From contig QAIB01000001.1 of assembly GCA_030418545.1 (NCBI GenBank), forward strand, positions 806,001 to 870,000: 64,000 bases of DNA. Direction: 5' to 3'. This document shows positions 14,902 through 23,570 of this stretch, one piece after another; within the stretch, counting starts at the first letter, position 1; every line of letters begins with the position of its first letter. The position numbers and the translations under genes are program-made. The notes beneath the pieces were generated by a model, which was not told where the DNA came from, made no database searches, and was given only the letters and a program-made list of their open reading frames with translations. Source of the stretch: Xenophilus aerolatus (GTDB lineage Bacteria; Pseudomonadota; Gammaproteobacteria; Burkholderiales; Burkholderiaceae_C).

Positions 14902-17781
14902 ATGAGCGATTCTTCGTCTCCATCGACGGTCTACACCGCCTATCAAGGCAACTCCTACCTCTTCGGCGGCAACGCGCCCTATGTCGAAGAGATGTACGAG
15001 AACTACCTCGCCAACCCGGGCAGCGTGCCCGACAACTGGCGCTCCTACTTCGACGCACTCCAGCACGTGCCTGCCACCGACGGCAGCAACACGAAGGACG
15101 TCCCCCATCTTCCGGTCATCAACGCCTTCGCCGAGCGTGCGAAGCAGGGCACCACGAAGGTCGTGCAGGCCAGCGGCGCCGATTCCGAACTGGGCCGCCA
15201 GCGCACCGCCGTCCAGCAGCTGATCGCCGCGTACCGCAACGTCGGCGCCCGCTGGGCCGACCTCGACCCGCTCAAGCGCACCGAGCGCCCGGCCATTCCC
15301 GAGCTCGAGCCGTCCTTCTACGGCTTCTCCGACGCCGACCTCGAAACCGTCTTCAACACCAGCAACACCTTCTTCGGCAAGGACACGATGTCCCTGCGCG
15401 AGCTGCTGAATGCGCTGCGTGAAACCTACTGCGGCACCATCGGCGCCGAGTACATGTACATCACCGACCAGGCGCAGAAGCGCTGGTGGCAGGAAAAGCT
15501 GGAAAGCGCCCGCACGAATCCCAAGCTGAGCAACGAGCAGAAGAAGCGCGTGCTCGACCGCCTCACGGCCGCCGAAGGCCTGGAGCGCTTCCTGCACACC
15601 AAGTACGTCGGCCAGAAGCGCTTCTCGCTCGAGGGCGGCGAGAGCTTCATCGTCTCGATGGACGAGCTGATCAACCGCGCCGGCGAGAAGGGCGTGCAGG
15701 AGATCGTCATCGGCATGGCCCACCGCGGCCGCCTGAACGTGCTGGTCAACACCCTGGGCAAGATGCCCAAGGACCTGTTCGCCGAGTTCGACCACACCGC
15801 GCCCGAAGATCTGCCCAGCGGCGACGTGAAGTACCACCAGGGCTTCAGCTCCGACGTCAGCACCCCTGGCGGCCCGGTGCACCTGTCGCTGGCGTTCAAC
15901 CCCTCGCACCTCGAGATCGTGAACCCGGTCGTCGAAGGATCCGTGCGTGCACGCATGGACCGCCGCGGCGACAAGGAAGGCGACCAGGTCCTGCCCGTGC
16001 TGGTGCACGGCGATGCGGCCTTCGCCGGCCAGGGCGTCGTGATGGAAACGCTGGCGCTGGCCGAGACCCGCGGCTACTACACCGGCGGCACGGTCCACAT
16101 CGTCATCAACAACCAGATCGGCTTCACCACCAGCGACCCGCGCGACAGCCGCTCGACGCTGTACTGCACCGACGTGGTCAAGATGATCGACGCGCCGGTT
16201 CTGCACGTGAATGGCGACGATCCCGAAGCCGTGGTGCTGTGCACGCAACTCGCCCTCGAGTACCGCCAGGAGTTCAACAAGGACGTGGTGGTCGACATCG
16301 TCTGCTTCCGCAAGCTGGGCCACAACGAGCAGGACACCCCGTCCCTCACCCAGCCGCTGATGTACAAGAAGATCGCGGCCCACCCCGGCACGCGCAAGCT
16401 GTACGCCGACAAGCTGGCCGCGCAGGGCCTGGGCGACACGCTGGGCGACGACATGGTCAAGGCGCAGCGCGCCGCCTTCGACGCCGGCAAGAACACTTCC
16501 GACCCGGTGCTCACCAACTTCAAGAGCAAGTACGCGGTCGACTGGAGCCCCTACCTCAACAAGAAGTGGACCGATGCCGCCGACACGGCGATCCCGCTCG
16601 CCGAGTGGAAGCGCCTGGCCGAGAAGATCACCACGGTGCCGTCGGGCTTCACCGTGCACCCGCTGGTCAAGAAGGTGCTGGACGACCGCGCCGCCATGGG
16701 CCGAGGCGACGTCAACGTCGACTGGGGCATGGGCGAGCACATGGCCTTCGCCTCGCTGGTGGCCAGCGGCTACCCGGTGCGCCTGTCGGGTGAGGACTCC
16801 GGCCGCGGCACCTTCACGCACCGCCATGCGGTGCTGCACGACCAGAACCGCGAGAAGTTCGACGAAGGCACCTACGTGCCGCTGCAGAACGTGGCCGAGA
16901 ACCAGGCACCGTTCGTCGTCATCGACTCCATCCTGTCCGAAGAGGCGGTGCTGGCCTTCGAATACGGCTACGCCTCCAACGACCCGAGCACCCTCGTGAT
17001 CTGGGAAGCGCAGTTCGGCGACTTCGTCAACGGCGCCCAGGTGGTGATCGACCAGTTCATCGCCTCCGGCGAAGTGAAGTGGGGCCGCGTGAACGGCCTG
17101 ACGCTGATGCTGCCGCACGGCTATGAAGGGCAGGGCCCCGAGCACAGCTCGGCGCGCCTGGAGCGCTTCATGCAGCTCGCGGCCGACACCAACATGCAGG
17201 TCGTGCAGCCGACCACGGCCAGCCAGATCTTCCACGTGCTGCGCCGTCAGCAGATCCGCAACCTGCGCAAGCCGCTGGTCATCATGACGCCGAAGTCGCT
17301 GCTGCGGAACAAGGACGCGACCTCCCCGCTGTCGGAGTTCATCAAGGGCGGCTTCCAGACCGTCATCCCCGACAGCAAGGAACTCAAGGCCGAGAAGGTC
17401 AAGCGCATCGTCGCCTGCTCGGGCAAGGTGTACTACGACCTGGCCAAGAAGCGCGAGGAGAAGGGCGCCGACGACGTGGCCCTGCTGCGCGTCGAGCAGC
17501 TCTATCCCTTCCCGCACAAGGCCTTCGCGGCCGAGATCAAGAAGTACGCCAACGCGACCGAGATCGTGTGGTGCCAGGACGAGCCGCAGAACCAGGGTGC
17601 CTGGTTCTTCGTGCAGCACTACATCCACGAGAACATGCTCGACGGGCAGAAGCTGGGTTATGCCGGCCGTGCCGCCTCGGCCTCGCCGGCCGTGGGCTAT
17701 TCGCACCTGCACCAGGAACAGCAGAAGGCGCTGGTCGACGGCGCCTTCGGCAAGCTGAAGGGCTTCGTGCTGACCAAGTAA
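14902..17781 (+). CDS. sucA: 2-oxoglutarate dehydrogenase E1 component
   Basis: A 959-residue thiamine-diphosphate enzyme that decarboxylates 2-oxoglutarate and succinylates the lipoyl group of SucB in the TCA cycle. The N-terminal NSYLFGGNAPYVEEMYENY is the E2-binding segment typical of bacterial E1o. GMAHRGRLNVL, HVNGDDPEAV (ThDP/Mg region), FRKLGHNEQD and HGYEGQGPEHSSARLERF are conserved core motifs. Length is normal for the family. CGGAGG ten bases before the ATG supports the start. It heads the operon sucA-sucB-lpd, with 100 bp before sucB. Confidence 0.98.
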   Translation: MSDSSSPSTVYTAYQGNSYLFGGNAPYVEEMYENYLANPGSVPDNWRSYFDALQHVPATDGSNTKDVPHLPVINAFAERAKQGTTKVVQASGADSELGRQRTAVQQLIAAYRNVGARWADLDPLKRTERPAIPELEPSFYGFSDADLETVFNTSNTFFGKDTMSLRELLNALRETYCGTIGAEYMYITDQAQKRWWQEKLESARTNPKLSNEQKKRVLDRLTAAEGLERFLHTKYVGQKRFSLEGGESFIVSMDELINRAGEKGVQEIVIGMAHRGRLNVLVNTLGKMPKDLFAEFDHTAPEDLPSGDVKYHQGFSSDVSTPGGPVHLSLAFNPSHLEIVNPVVEGSVRARMDRRGDKEGDQVLPVLVHGDAAFAGQGVVMETLALAETRGYYTGGTVHIVINNQIGFTTSDPRDSRSTLYCTDVVKMIDAPVLHVNGDDPEAVVLCTQLALEYRQEFNKDVVVDIVCFRKLGHNEQDTPSLTQPLMYKKIAAHPGTRKLYADKLAAQGLGDTLGDDMVKAQRAAFDAGKNTSDPVLTNFKSKYAVDWSPYLNKKWTDAADTAIPLAEWKRLAEKITTVPSGFTVHPLVKKVLDDRAAMGRGDVNVDWGMGEHMAFASLVASGYPVRLSGEDSGRGTFTHRHAVLHDQNREKFDEGTYVPLQNVAENQAPFVVIDSILSEEAVLAFEYGYASNDPSTLVIWEAQFGDFVNGAQVVIDQFIASGEVKWGRVNGLTLMLPHGYEGQGPEHSSARLERFMQLAADTNMQVVQPTTASQIFHVLRRQQIRNLRKPLVIMTPKSLLRNKDATSPLSEFIKGGFQTVIPDSKELKAEKVKRIVACSGKVYYDLAKKREEKGADDVALLRVEQLYPFPHKAFAAEIKKYANATEIVWCQDEPQNQGAWFFVQHYIHENMLDGQKLGYAGRAASASPAVGYSHLHQEQQKALVDGAFGKLKGFVLTK

Positions 17782-17881
17782 GACGGGCAAGGGGCCGGCG
17801 CATCGCGCGCCGGCCCGCGTCCATGTGCGCCGAGCCCCGCGCCGGTACCGCTCCCCAGAAATGAACAGACAGAGATAAAAA

Positions 17882-19156
17882 ATGTCCATCGTTGAAGTCA
17901 AGGTTCCCCAGTTGTCCGAATCCGTGGCCGAAGCCACGATGCTCCAGTGGAAGAAGAAGGCCGGCGAAGCCGTCGCGGCCGATGAAATCCTGATCGAGAT
18001 CGAGACCGACAAGGTCGTGCTCGAAGTGCCGGCGCCCGCCGCCGGCGTGCTGGCCGAGATCGTCCAGGGCGACGGCGCCACCGTGGTGGCCGACCAGCTG
18101 ATCGCCAAGATCGACACCGAAGGCAAGGCCGCTGCCGCCGCGCCCGCGCCCGCTGCTGCCGCGCCGGCGCCCGCCGCCGCAGCGCCCGCACCCGCCGCGG
18201 CGGCTGCCCCGGCCGGCGGCGCCAAGTCGGATGTCGCCATGCCCTCGGCCGCCAAGCTGCTGGCCGACAACAACCTCACCGTGAACGACGTCGCCGGCAC
18301 CGGCAAGGACGGCCGCGTGACCAAGGGCGACGTGCTCTCGGCCGTGGCCAGGGGCGCCGGCGCACCGGCCGCCACGCCGGCCGTGCAGATTCCGACCGGC
18401 GCGCCCAAGACCGCGCTGCCGCAGGTGTCTGCGCCCAAGGGCCAGGACCTGGGCGACCGCCCCGAGGAGCGCGTGCCGATGAGCCGCCTGCGCGCACGCA
18501 TCGCCGAGCGCCTGCTGCAGTCGCAATCCACCAACGCCATCCTGACCACCTTCAACGAGGTCAACATGGCGCCGGTGATGGAACTGCGCAAGAAGTTCCA
18601 GGACGCCTTCACCAAGGAACACGGCACCAAGCTCGGCTTCATGAGCTTCTTCGTCAAGGCGGCCGTGCACGCCCTCAAGAAGTACCCGGTGCTCAACGCC
18701 TCGGTCGACGGCAACGACATCGTCTACCACGGCTACTTCGACATCGGCATCGCCGTCGGTTCGCCGCGCGGCCTGGTGGTGCCGATCCTTCGCAATGCCG
18801 ACCAGATGAGCTTCGCCGACATCGAGAAGAAGATTGCCGAGTTCGGCAAGAAGGCCCAGGAAGGCAAGCTCGGCATCGAGGAGATGACCGGTGGTACCTT
18901 CTCCATCTCCAACGGCGGCACCTTCGGCTCGATGCTGTCGACCCCGATCATCAACCCGCCGCAGTCGGCCATCCTGGGCGTGCACGCGACCAAGGACCGC
19001 GCCGTGGTCGAGAACGGCCAGATCGTCATCCGCCCGATGAACTACCTGGCCATGAGCTACGACCACCGCATCATCGACGGCCGCGAAGCCGTGCTGGGCC
19101 TGGTGGCGATGAAGGACGCGCTGGAAGATCCGTCGCGCCTGCTCTTCGATATCTGA
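17882..19156 (+). CDS. sucB: 2-oxoglutarate dehydrogenase E2, dihydrolipoamide succinyltransferase
   Basis: A 424-residue E2 core of the 2-oxoglutarate dehydrogenase complex. Domains in order: one lipoyl domain (about 1-78, lipoylation site in IETDKVVLE), an Ala/Pro linker (about 84-115), a peripheral-subunit-binding domain ([12 protein letters not shown]...[13 protein letters not shown]) and the catalytic domain (about 195-424) with active-site SYDHRIIDG near the C-terminus. A single lipoyl domain and the position between sucA and lpd identify it as the succinyltransferase. Confidence 0.98.
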   Translation: MSIVEVKVPQLSESVAEATMLQWKKKAGEAVAADEILIEIETDKVVLEVPAPAAGVLAEIVQGDGATVVADQLIAKIDTEGKAAAAAPAPAAAAPAPAAAAPAPAAAAAPAGGAKSDVAMPSAAKLLADNNLTVNDVAGTGKDGRVTKGDVLSAVARGAGAPAATPAVQIPTGAPKTALPQVSAPKGQDLGDRPEERVPMSRLRARIAERLLQSQSTNAILTTFNEVNMAPVMELRKKFQDAFTKEHGTKLGFMSFFVKAAVHALKKYPVLNASVDGNDIVYHGYFDIGIAVGSPRGLVVPILRNADQMSFADIEKKIAEFGKKAQEGKLGIEEMTGGTFSISNGGTFGSMLSTPIINPPQSAILGVHATKDRAVVENGQIVIRPMNYLAMSYDHRIIDGREAVLGLVAMKDALEDPSRLLFDI

Positions 19157-19167
19157 GGACCAGGCAG

Positions 19168-20601
19168 ATGGCTGACACCAAGCAATTCGACGTTATCGTC
19201 ATCGGCGGCGGCCCCGGCGGCTACATCGCCGCCATCCGCGCCGCGCAACTGGGCTTCAACGTCGCCTGCATCGACGAGTGGAAGAACAAGGACGGCAAGC
19301 CCGCACCGGGCGGCACCTGCACCAACGTGGGCTGCATCCCCTCGAAGGCGCTGCTGCAGTCCTCGGAGCACTACGAGCACGCGGGCAAGCACTTCGCCGA
19401 GCACGGCATCGAGGTCAAGGGCCTCGGGCTGGACGTGGGCAAGATGCTGGCGCGCAAGGACGCGGTCGTGAAGCAGAACAACGACGGCATCCTGTACCTG
19501 TTCAAGAAGAACAAGGTCACGTTCTTCCACGGCCGCGGCGCCTTCGTGAAGGCGTCCGATGCCGGCTACGAGATCAAGGTGACCGGCGCGGCCGAGGAGT
19601 CCATCGTCGGCAAGCAGATCATCGTGGCCACGGGCTCCAACGCGCGTGCACTGCCCGGGGCGCCCTTCGACGAGGAGAACATCCTCTCGAACGACGGCGC
19701 GCTGCGCATCGGTGCCGTGCCCAGGAAGCTGGCGCTCATCGGCTCCGGCGTGATCGGCCTGGAGATGGGCTCCGTGTGGCGCCGCCTGGGCGCCGAGGTG
19801 ACGGTGCTCGAGGCGCTGCCCAGCTTCCTGGGCGCCGTCGACGAGCAGATCGCCAAGGAAGCGAAGAAGGCCTTCGACAAGCAGGGCCTGAAGATCGAAC
19901 TCGGCGTGAAGGTCGGCGAGATCAGCTCGGGCAAGAAGGGCGTGTCGATCGCCTGGACCAACGCCAAGGGCGAAGCGCAGACGCTGGAGGTCGACAAGCT
20001 GATCGTCTCCATCGGTCGCGTGCCCAACACCATCGGCCTCGATGCCGAAGCGGTGGGCCTGAAGCTCGACGACCGCGGCGCGATCGTGGTCGACGACGAG
20101 TGCAAGACCAACCTGCCGGGCGTCTGGGCGATCGGCGACGTGGTGCGCGGCCCGATGCTCGCGCACAAGGCCGAGGAAGAGGGCGTGGCGGTGGCCGAGC
20201 GCATGGCGGGCCAGCACGGGCACGTCAACTTCAACACCATCCCGTGGGTCATCTACACCAGCCCCGAGATCGCGTGGGTCGGCCAGACCGAGCAGCAGCT
20301 CAAGGCCAGTGGCCGCGCCTACAAGGCCGGCACCTTCCCCTTCCTGGCCAACGGCCGCGCACGCGCGCTGGGCGACACCACCGGCATGGTCAAGTTCCTG
20401 GCCGACGCGACGACGGACGAGATCCTCGGCGTGCACATGGTCGGCCCACAGGTCAGCGAGCTGATCTCGGAAGCCGTGGTGGCGATGGAGTTCAAGGCGA
20501 GCAGCGAGGACATCGCGCGCATCTGCCATGCGCACCCCTCGCTGTCGGAAGCGACCAAGGAAGCGGCCCTGGCCGTGGACAAGCGCACGCTGAACTTCTG
20601 A
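19168..20601 (+). CDS. lpd: Dihydrolipoamide dehydrogenase (E3) of the 2-oxoglutarate dehydrogenase complex
   Basis: A 477-residue E3 of normal length with no lipoyl domain. It has FAD motif [17 protein letters not shown], redox-active disulphide in [18 protein letters not shown] motif [12 protein letters not shown] and catalytic HAHPSLSEA. It starts 12 bp after sucB with AGGACCAGGCAG upstream, so it is translated as part of the suc operon. Together with the lipoyl-fused E3 at 1184, the window encodes one dedicated E3 per complex. Confidence 0.97.
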   Translation: MADTKQFDVIVIGGGPGGYIAAIRAAQLGFNVACIDEWKNKDGKPAPGGTCTNVGCIPSKALLQSSEHYEHAGKHFAEHGIEVKGLGLDVGKMLARKDAVVKQNNDGILYLFKKNKVTFFHGRGAFVKASDAGYEIKVTGAAEESIVGKQIIVATGSNARALPGAPFDEENILSNDGALRIGAVPRKLALIGSGVIGLEMGSVWRRLGAEVTVLEALPSFLGAVDEQIAKEAKKAFDKQGLKIELGVKVGEISSGKKGVSIAWTNAKGEAQTLEVDKLIVSIGRVPNTIGLDAEAVGLKLDDRGAIVVDDECKTNLPGVWAIGDVVRGPMLAHKAEEEGVAVAERMAGQHGHVNFNTIPWVIYTSPEIAWVGQTEQQLKASGRAYKAGTFPFLANGRARALGDTTGMVKFLADATTDEILGVHMVGPQVSELISEAVVAMEFKASSEDIARICHAHPSLSEATKEAALAVDKRTLNF

Positions 20602-20626
20602 TCGGCGTGTCGGCGGGATTCGAGTG

Positions 20627-20680
20627 AAATCGGGCTGCAGCGCCCGCCCAACGGGCGCGTGCAGCTATGAATTCATAGCG
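20627..20680 (+). repeat. Dispersed palindromic element, intergenic copy
   Basis: A full copy between lpd and zapE: CTGCAGCGCCCGCCCAACGG with its complementary arm, then GCAGCTAT-N6-ATAGCG. The inner arms CGCCCG/CGGGCG pair, and the GCTAT/ATAGC core pairs again. It is the reverse-oriented counterpart of the copy at 61145-61200. Confidence 0.75.
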
Positions 20681-20702
20681 GTCTCGCCGTGCCTGCATCC
20701 TG

Positions 20703-21803
20703 GTGATCTCCGTCAAGCAAGCCTACGAGGCCGAGCTCAAGCAGCGCGGCTTCCAGAGCGATCCCGCACAGCTGCGTGCCGTGGAAGCGCTCGACCGCTG
20801 CGCCCGTGAATGGGCCGAGTACAAGACGCAGCGTTCCAACGCGTTCAAGAAGCTGATCCACCGGCCGGAGATCCCGCGCGGGGTCTACATGTACGGTGGC
20901 GTCGGCCGCGGCAAGAGCTTCCTGATGGACTGCTTCTTCAACGCGGTGCCGCTGAACCGCAAGACGCGCCTGCACTTCCACGAGTTCATGCGTGAGGTGC
21001 ACCGCGAGCTGGCGGACCTGCAGGGCATCCAGAACCCACTCGACGAGCTGGGCAAGCGCATCGCCAAGCGCTTCAAGCTGATCTGCTTCGACGAGTTCCA
21101 CGTCGCCGACATCACCGACGCGATGATCCTGCATCGCCTGCTGGTGGCGCTGTTCGACAACGGGGTGGGCTTCGTCACCACCTCCAACTTCAAGCCCGAC
21201 GACCTGTACCCTGGCGGCCTGCACCGTGACCGCATCCTGCCGGCCATCGAACTGCTGAATCGAAAGCTGGAGGTCATCAACGTCGACAACGGCACCGACT
21301 ACCGGCGCCGTACGCTGGAGCAGGCGCGCCTGTACCTCACGCCCAACGATGCGGCGGCCGAGAAGGAGATGCGCCACCTGTTCGACAAGCTGGCCGAGAA
21401 GGGCGACGACAGCCCGATCCTGCACATCGAGCAGCGCGAGATCCGCGCGCGGCGCCGCGCCGGCGGCGTGGTGTGGTTCGACTTCAAGACCCTGTGCGGC
21501 GGCCCGCGCTCGATGAACGACTACCTCGAGATCGCGAGCCAGTTCCACACCGTGCTGCTGTCCGACGTGCCCCACATGCCGGTGCGCATGGCCTCGGAAG
21601 CACGCCGTTTCACCTGGCTGGTGGACGTGTTCTACGATCGGCGGGTGAAGCTCATCATGTCGGCGGCCGTCGAACCGGAGGCGTTGTACACCGAAGGCCC
21701 GCTGGCCCACGAGTTTCCGCGCACCGTGTCGCGCCTCAACGAGATGCAGTCGACCGAATTCCTGGCGCTGGAGCGCCGCACTGTCGATACCCGCCTCACA
21801 TGA
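20703..21803 (+). CDS. zapE: Cell division ATPase ZapE (AFG1 family)
   Basis: A 366-residue AFG1-like AAA ATPase; in E. coli ZapE interacts with FtsZ at constricting septa. Walker A is YGGVGRGKS, Walker B is CFDEFHVAD, and TTSNFKPDDLYPGGLHRDRILP is a strongly conserved AFG1 block. The start is a GTG at 20703 with no strong Shine-Dalgarno; the resulting N-terminus (about 60 residues before Walker A) fits the family. Its stop overlaps the start of the next gene by ATGA (21800-21803). Confidence 0.93.
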   Translation: MISVKQAYEAELKQRGFQSDPAQLRAVEALDRCAREWAEYKTQRSNAFKKLIHRPEIPRGVYMYGGVGRGKSFLMDCFFNAVPLNRKTRLHFHEFMREVHRELADLQGIQNPLDELGKRIAKRFKLICFDEFHVADITDAMILHRLLVALFDNGVGFVTTSNFKPDDLYPGGLHRDRILPAIELLNRKLEVINVDNGTDYRRRTLEQARLYLTPNDAAAEKEMRHLFDKLAEKGDDSPILHIEQREIRARRRAGGVVWFDFKTLCGGPRSMNDYLEIASQFHTVLLSDVPHMPVRMASEARRFTWLVDVFYDRRVKLIMSAAVEPEALYTEGPLAHEFPRTVSRLNEMQSTEFLALERRTVDTRLT

Positions 21804-22471
21804 TCCTGCGTTCTTCCCTGGCCGTCTTCCTGGCGCTCGCGTTCGGCGCCGGCGCAGCCTTCGCCCAATCGGGACCCGCCGGCTCGCAGGGTGCGGCGGG
21901 GGCACAGAAGAACTACCAGCCCGAACGCGATCGCATCGCGGCCGAGCGAAAGGCCATCGAGGCGCGCTTCCAGCAGGAAGAGGCCGCCTGCTACCAGCGC
22001 TTCGCCGTCGACAACTGCCTGCGCGACAGCCGCGCCCGGCGCCGTGCCCAGACCGATGACCTGAAGCGCCAGGAAGCGGCGATCAACGACATCGAACGCA
22101 AGCGCCGCGGGGCCGAGCAGCTGCGGCGGCTGGATCAGAAGCAGGCCACGCCGCGCACGCAGGACCGCCCCGAGCAGCAGGAGCAGGCTCGCCAGGCTCA
22201 GCGCGACCGCGAGCAACGCGCGGCCGACCACGCACAGAGCCGTGCGAACACCGCGGCGCAAGCGCAGCAGCGCGAGCAGGCCTTCGAGAACAAGCAGCAG
22301 CGCCATGTGCAGGACGAGGCCAAGGCCGCCGGCCGGGCCGCCCAGGCGCCGGTGCAGCTCGACCGCTACCAGCGCAAGCAGGCTGCGGCCGAGCGCCGCC
22401 GTGCCGAGCGTGATCGCCGCAACGCCAGCCAGACCAAGCCGCCGGCCGCGCCGCTGCCGCCGGCGCCCTGA
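21800..22471 (+). CDS. Exported Gln/Arg/Ala-rich protein of unknown function
   Basis: A 223-residue protein with a clear Sec signal peptide (1-23, AVFLALAFGAGAAFAQ). The mature part is highly charged and rich in Gln, Arg, Ala and Glu, with long heptad-like helical stretches (RDREQRAADHAQ region) suggesting a periplasmic coiled coil. Its only mature cysteines are the pair in EAACYQRFAVDNC, probably a disulphide. I recognise no domain. It is translationally coupled to zapE by a 4-base overlap, which hints at a common envelope or division context but does not prove it. Confidence 0.75.
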   Translation: MILRSSLAVFLALAFGAGAAFAQSGPAGSQGAAGAQKNYQPERDRIAAERKAIEARFQQEEAACYQRFAVDNCLRDSRARRRAQTDDLKRQEAAINDIERKRRGAEQLRRLDQKQATPRTQDRPEQQEQARQAQRDREQRAADHAQSRANTAAQAQQREQAFENKQQRHVQDEAKAAGRAAQAPVQLDRYQRKQAAAERRRAERDRRNASQTKPPAAPLPPAP

Positions 22472-22477
22472 ACCGGA

Positions 22478-23251
22478 TCAGCCGGCCGCGCTGGGCAGCG
22501 CCTCGAGCTTGAGCAGGGCCAGCGAGAGGTTGTCGCCCGTGCCGTGCGCCCGCTGGCGCGCCTCCGACACCAGCAGCGCCACCGCCTCGCGCGGCGACTG
22601 TTCGGCGATCACCGCGCCCAGTTCCTCGGGCGTGAAGTAGTGCCACAGGCCATCGCTGCAGGCCAGCAGCGCGTCACCGGCGCCGAGGGGCTCCATCTCA
22701 TGCACGTCGATCGGCGGCGGCGTGGCGTGCATCCCGAGGCAGCCGACCAGGATGTTGGCCTGGGGGTGGCGCATCGCCTCGTCTTCGGTCAGCTCACCGC
22801 GCTCGATCAGCACTTCGACATAGGAATGGTCGCGCGTGCGCCGCACCAGCCGACCCTTGCGGAACAGGTAGACCCGCGAGTCGCCGGCATGGATCCACGC
22901 GCCGTCGCCCCCCGGGTTGAGCAGGAAGCCCGCCACCGTGCTGTGCGGCTCCTGCTCGCTCGAGATCGCCGTGAGCTTGATGACCGTGTGTGCGTCCTCC
23001 ACCACCTGGCGCAGCAGGGCCGACGCCGGCTGCGCATCGGGCGCGTAGCGCTCGAAGAGCTGGCGTGCGGTGAGCAGCACCTGGTCCGAGGCCTTGCGCC
23101 CGCCACTGCGCCCGCCCATGCCGTCGGCCACCACGGCCAGGATGCAGCCGGGCACGCGCGGATGCGCGATCAGCAGGACCTGGTCCTGCTGGTAGGGCCG
23201 GTCGCCTTGATGGAGGCCGGTGGCCGCAGTGAGTCGGAAGCCTCGGGGCAT
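22478..23251 (-). CDS. PP2C-family serine/threonine protein phosphatase
   Basis: A 257-residue metal-dependent phosphatase. PP2C motifs appear in order: NQD-like YQQDQV, ADGMGGRSGG (metal Asp), HAGDSRVYLFR, TRDHSYVE, ACSDGLWHYF and GTGDNLSLALL. This is a minimal cytoplasmic catalytic domain such as PrpC/Stp, with no extra domain. No partner protein kinase gene is in the window. The start at 23251 is chosen because residues upstream of it do not look like the family. Divergent from the DUF465 gene. Confidence 0.88.
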   Translation of the reverse strand: MPRGFRLTAATGLHQGDRPYQQDQVLLIAHPRVPGCILAVVADGMGGRSGGRKASDQVLLTARQLFERYAPDAQPASALLRQVVEDAHTVIKLTAISSEQEPHSTVAGFLLNPGGDGAWIHAGDSRVYLFRKGRLVRRTRDHSYVEVLIERGELTEDEAMRHPQANILVGCLGMHATPPPIDVHEMEPLGAGDALLACSDGLWHYFTPEELGAVIAEQSPREAVALLVSEARQRAHGTGDNLSLALLKLEALPSAAG

Positions 23252-23357
23252 CGGGGGGAGGGCGGTGAGGATGGCGAGACCGGATGTGCGCACCGGCCGG
23301 AAGGCCAAGGAGGAGCGCGTATTATCTGTTGAACATCGGTGGTCTTTTTTCACACTG

Positions 23358-23570
23358 ATGGCCTCTTTGGATTCCGATCTTCATTCCCTGTCACGCCGTC
23401 TGATCGAGCTGCGCATCGAGCATGCCGACCTCGATGCCAGCATTGATCGCCTGGGCGAAGCCCGGCCACAGGACGAGCTGCTGTTGCGCCGGTTGAAGAA
23501 GCGCCGCCTGGCCCTGCGCGACGAGATCCAGAAGACCCAGCAACTGCTCGTGCCGCCCGAGCCCGCCTGA
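23358..23570 (+). CDS. DUF465 (YdcH-like) small protein
   Basis: A 70-residue, highly charged, almost entirely helical protein (two helices joined near DASIDRLGEARP), matching the DUF465/YdcH family. Function is unknown in the family. An AT-rich TATTATCTGTTG about 35 bases upstream could be the promoter. Its last base is shared with the start of the helicase gene (overlap TGATG at 23568-23572), so both are translated together. Confidence 0.8.
   Translation: MASLDSDLHSLSRRLIELRIEHADLDASIDRLGEARPQDELLLRRLKKRRLALRDEIQKTQQLLVPPEPA

Noticed and set aside
14794-18720. A 1308-codon minus-strand open frame across sucA and sucB
   Set aside because: Antisense shadow of two unmistakable dehydrogenase genes; no domain and biased composition.
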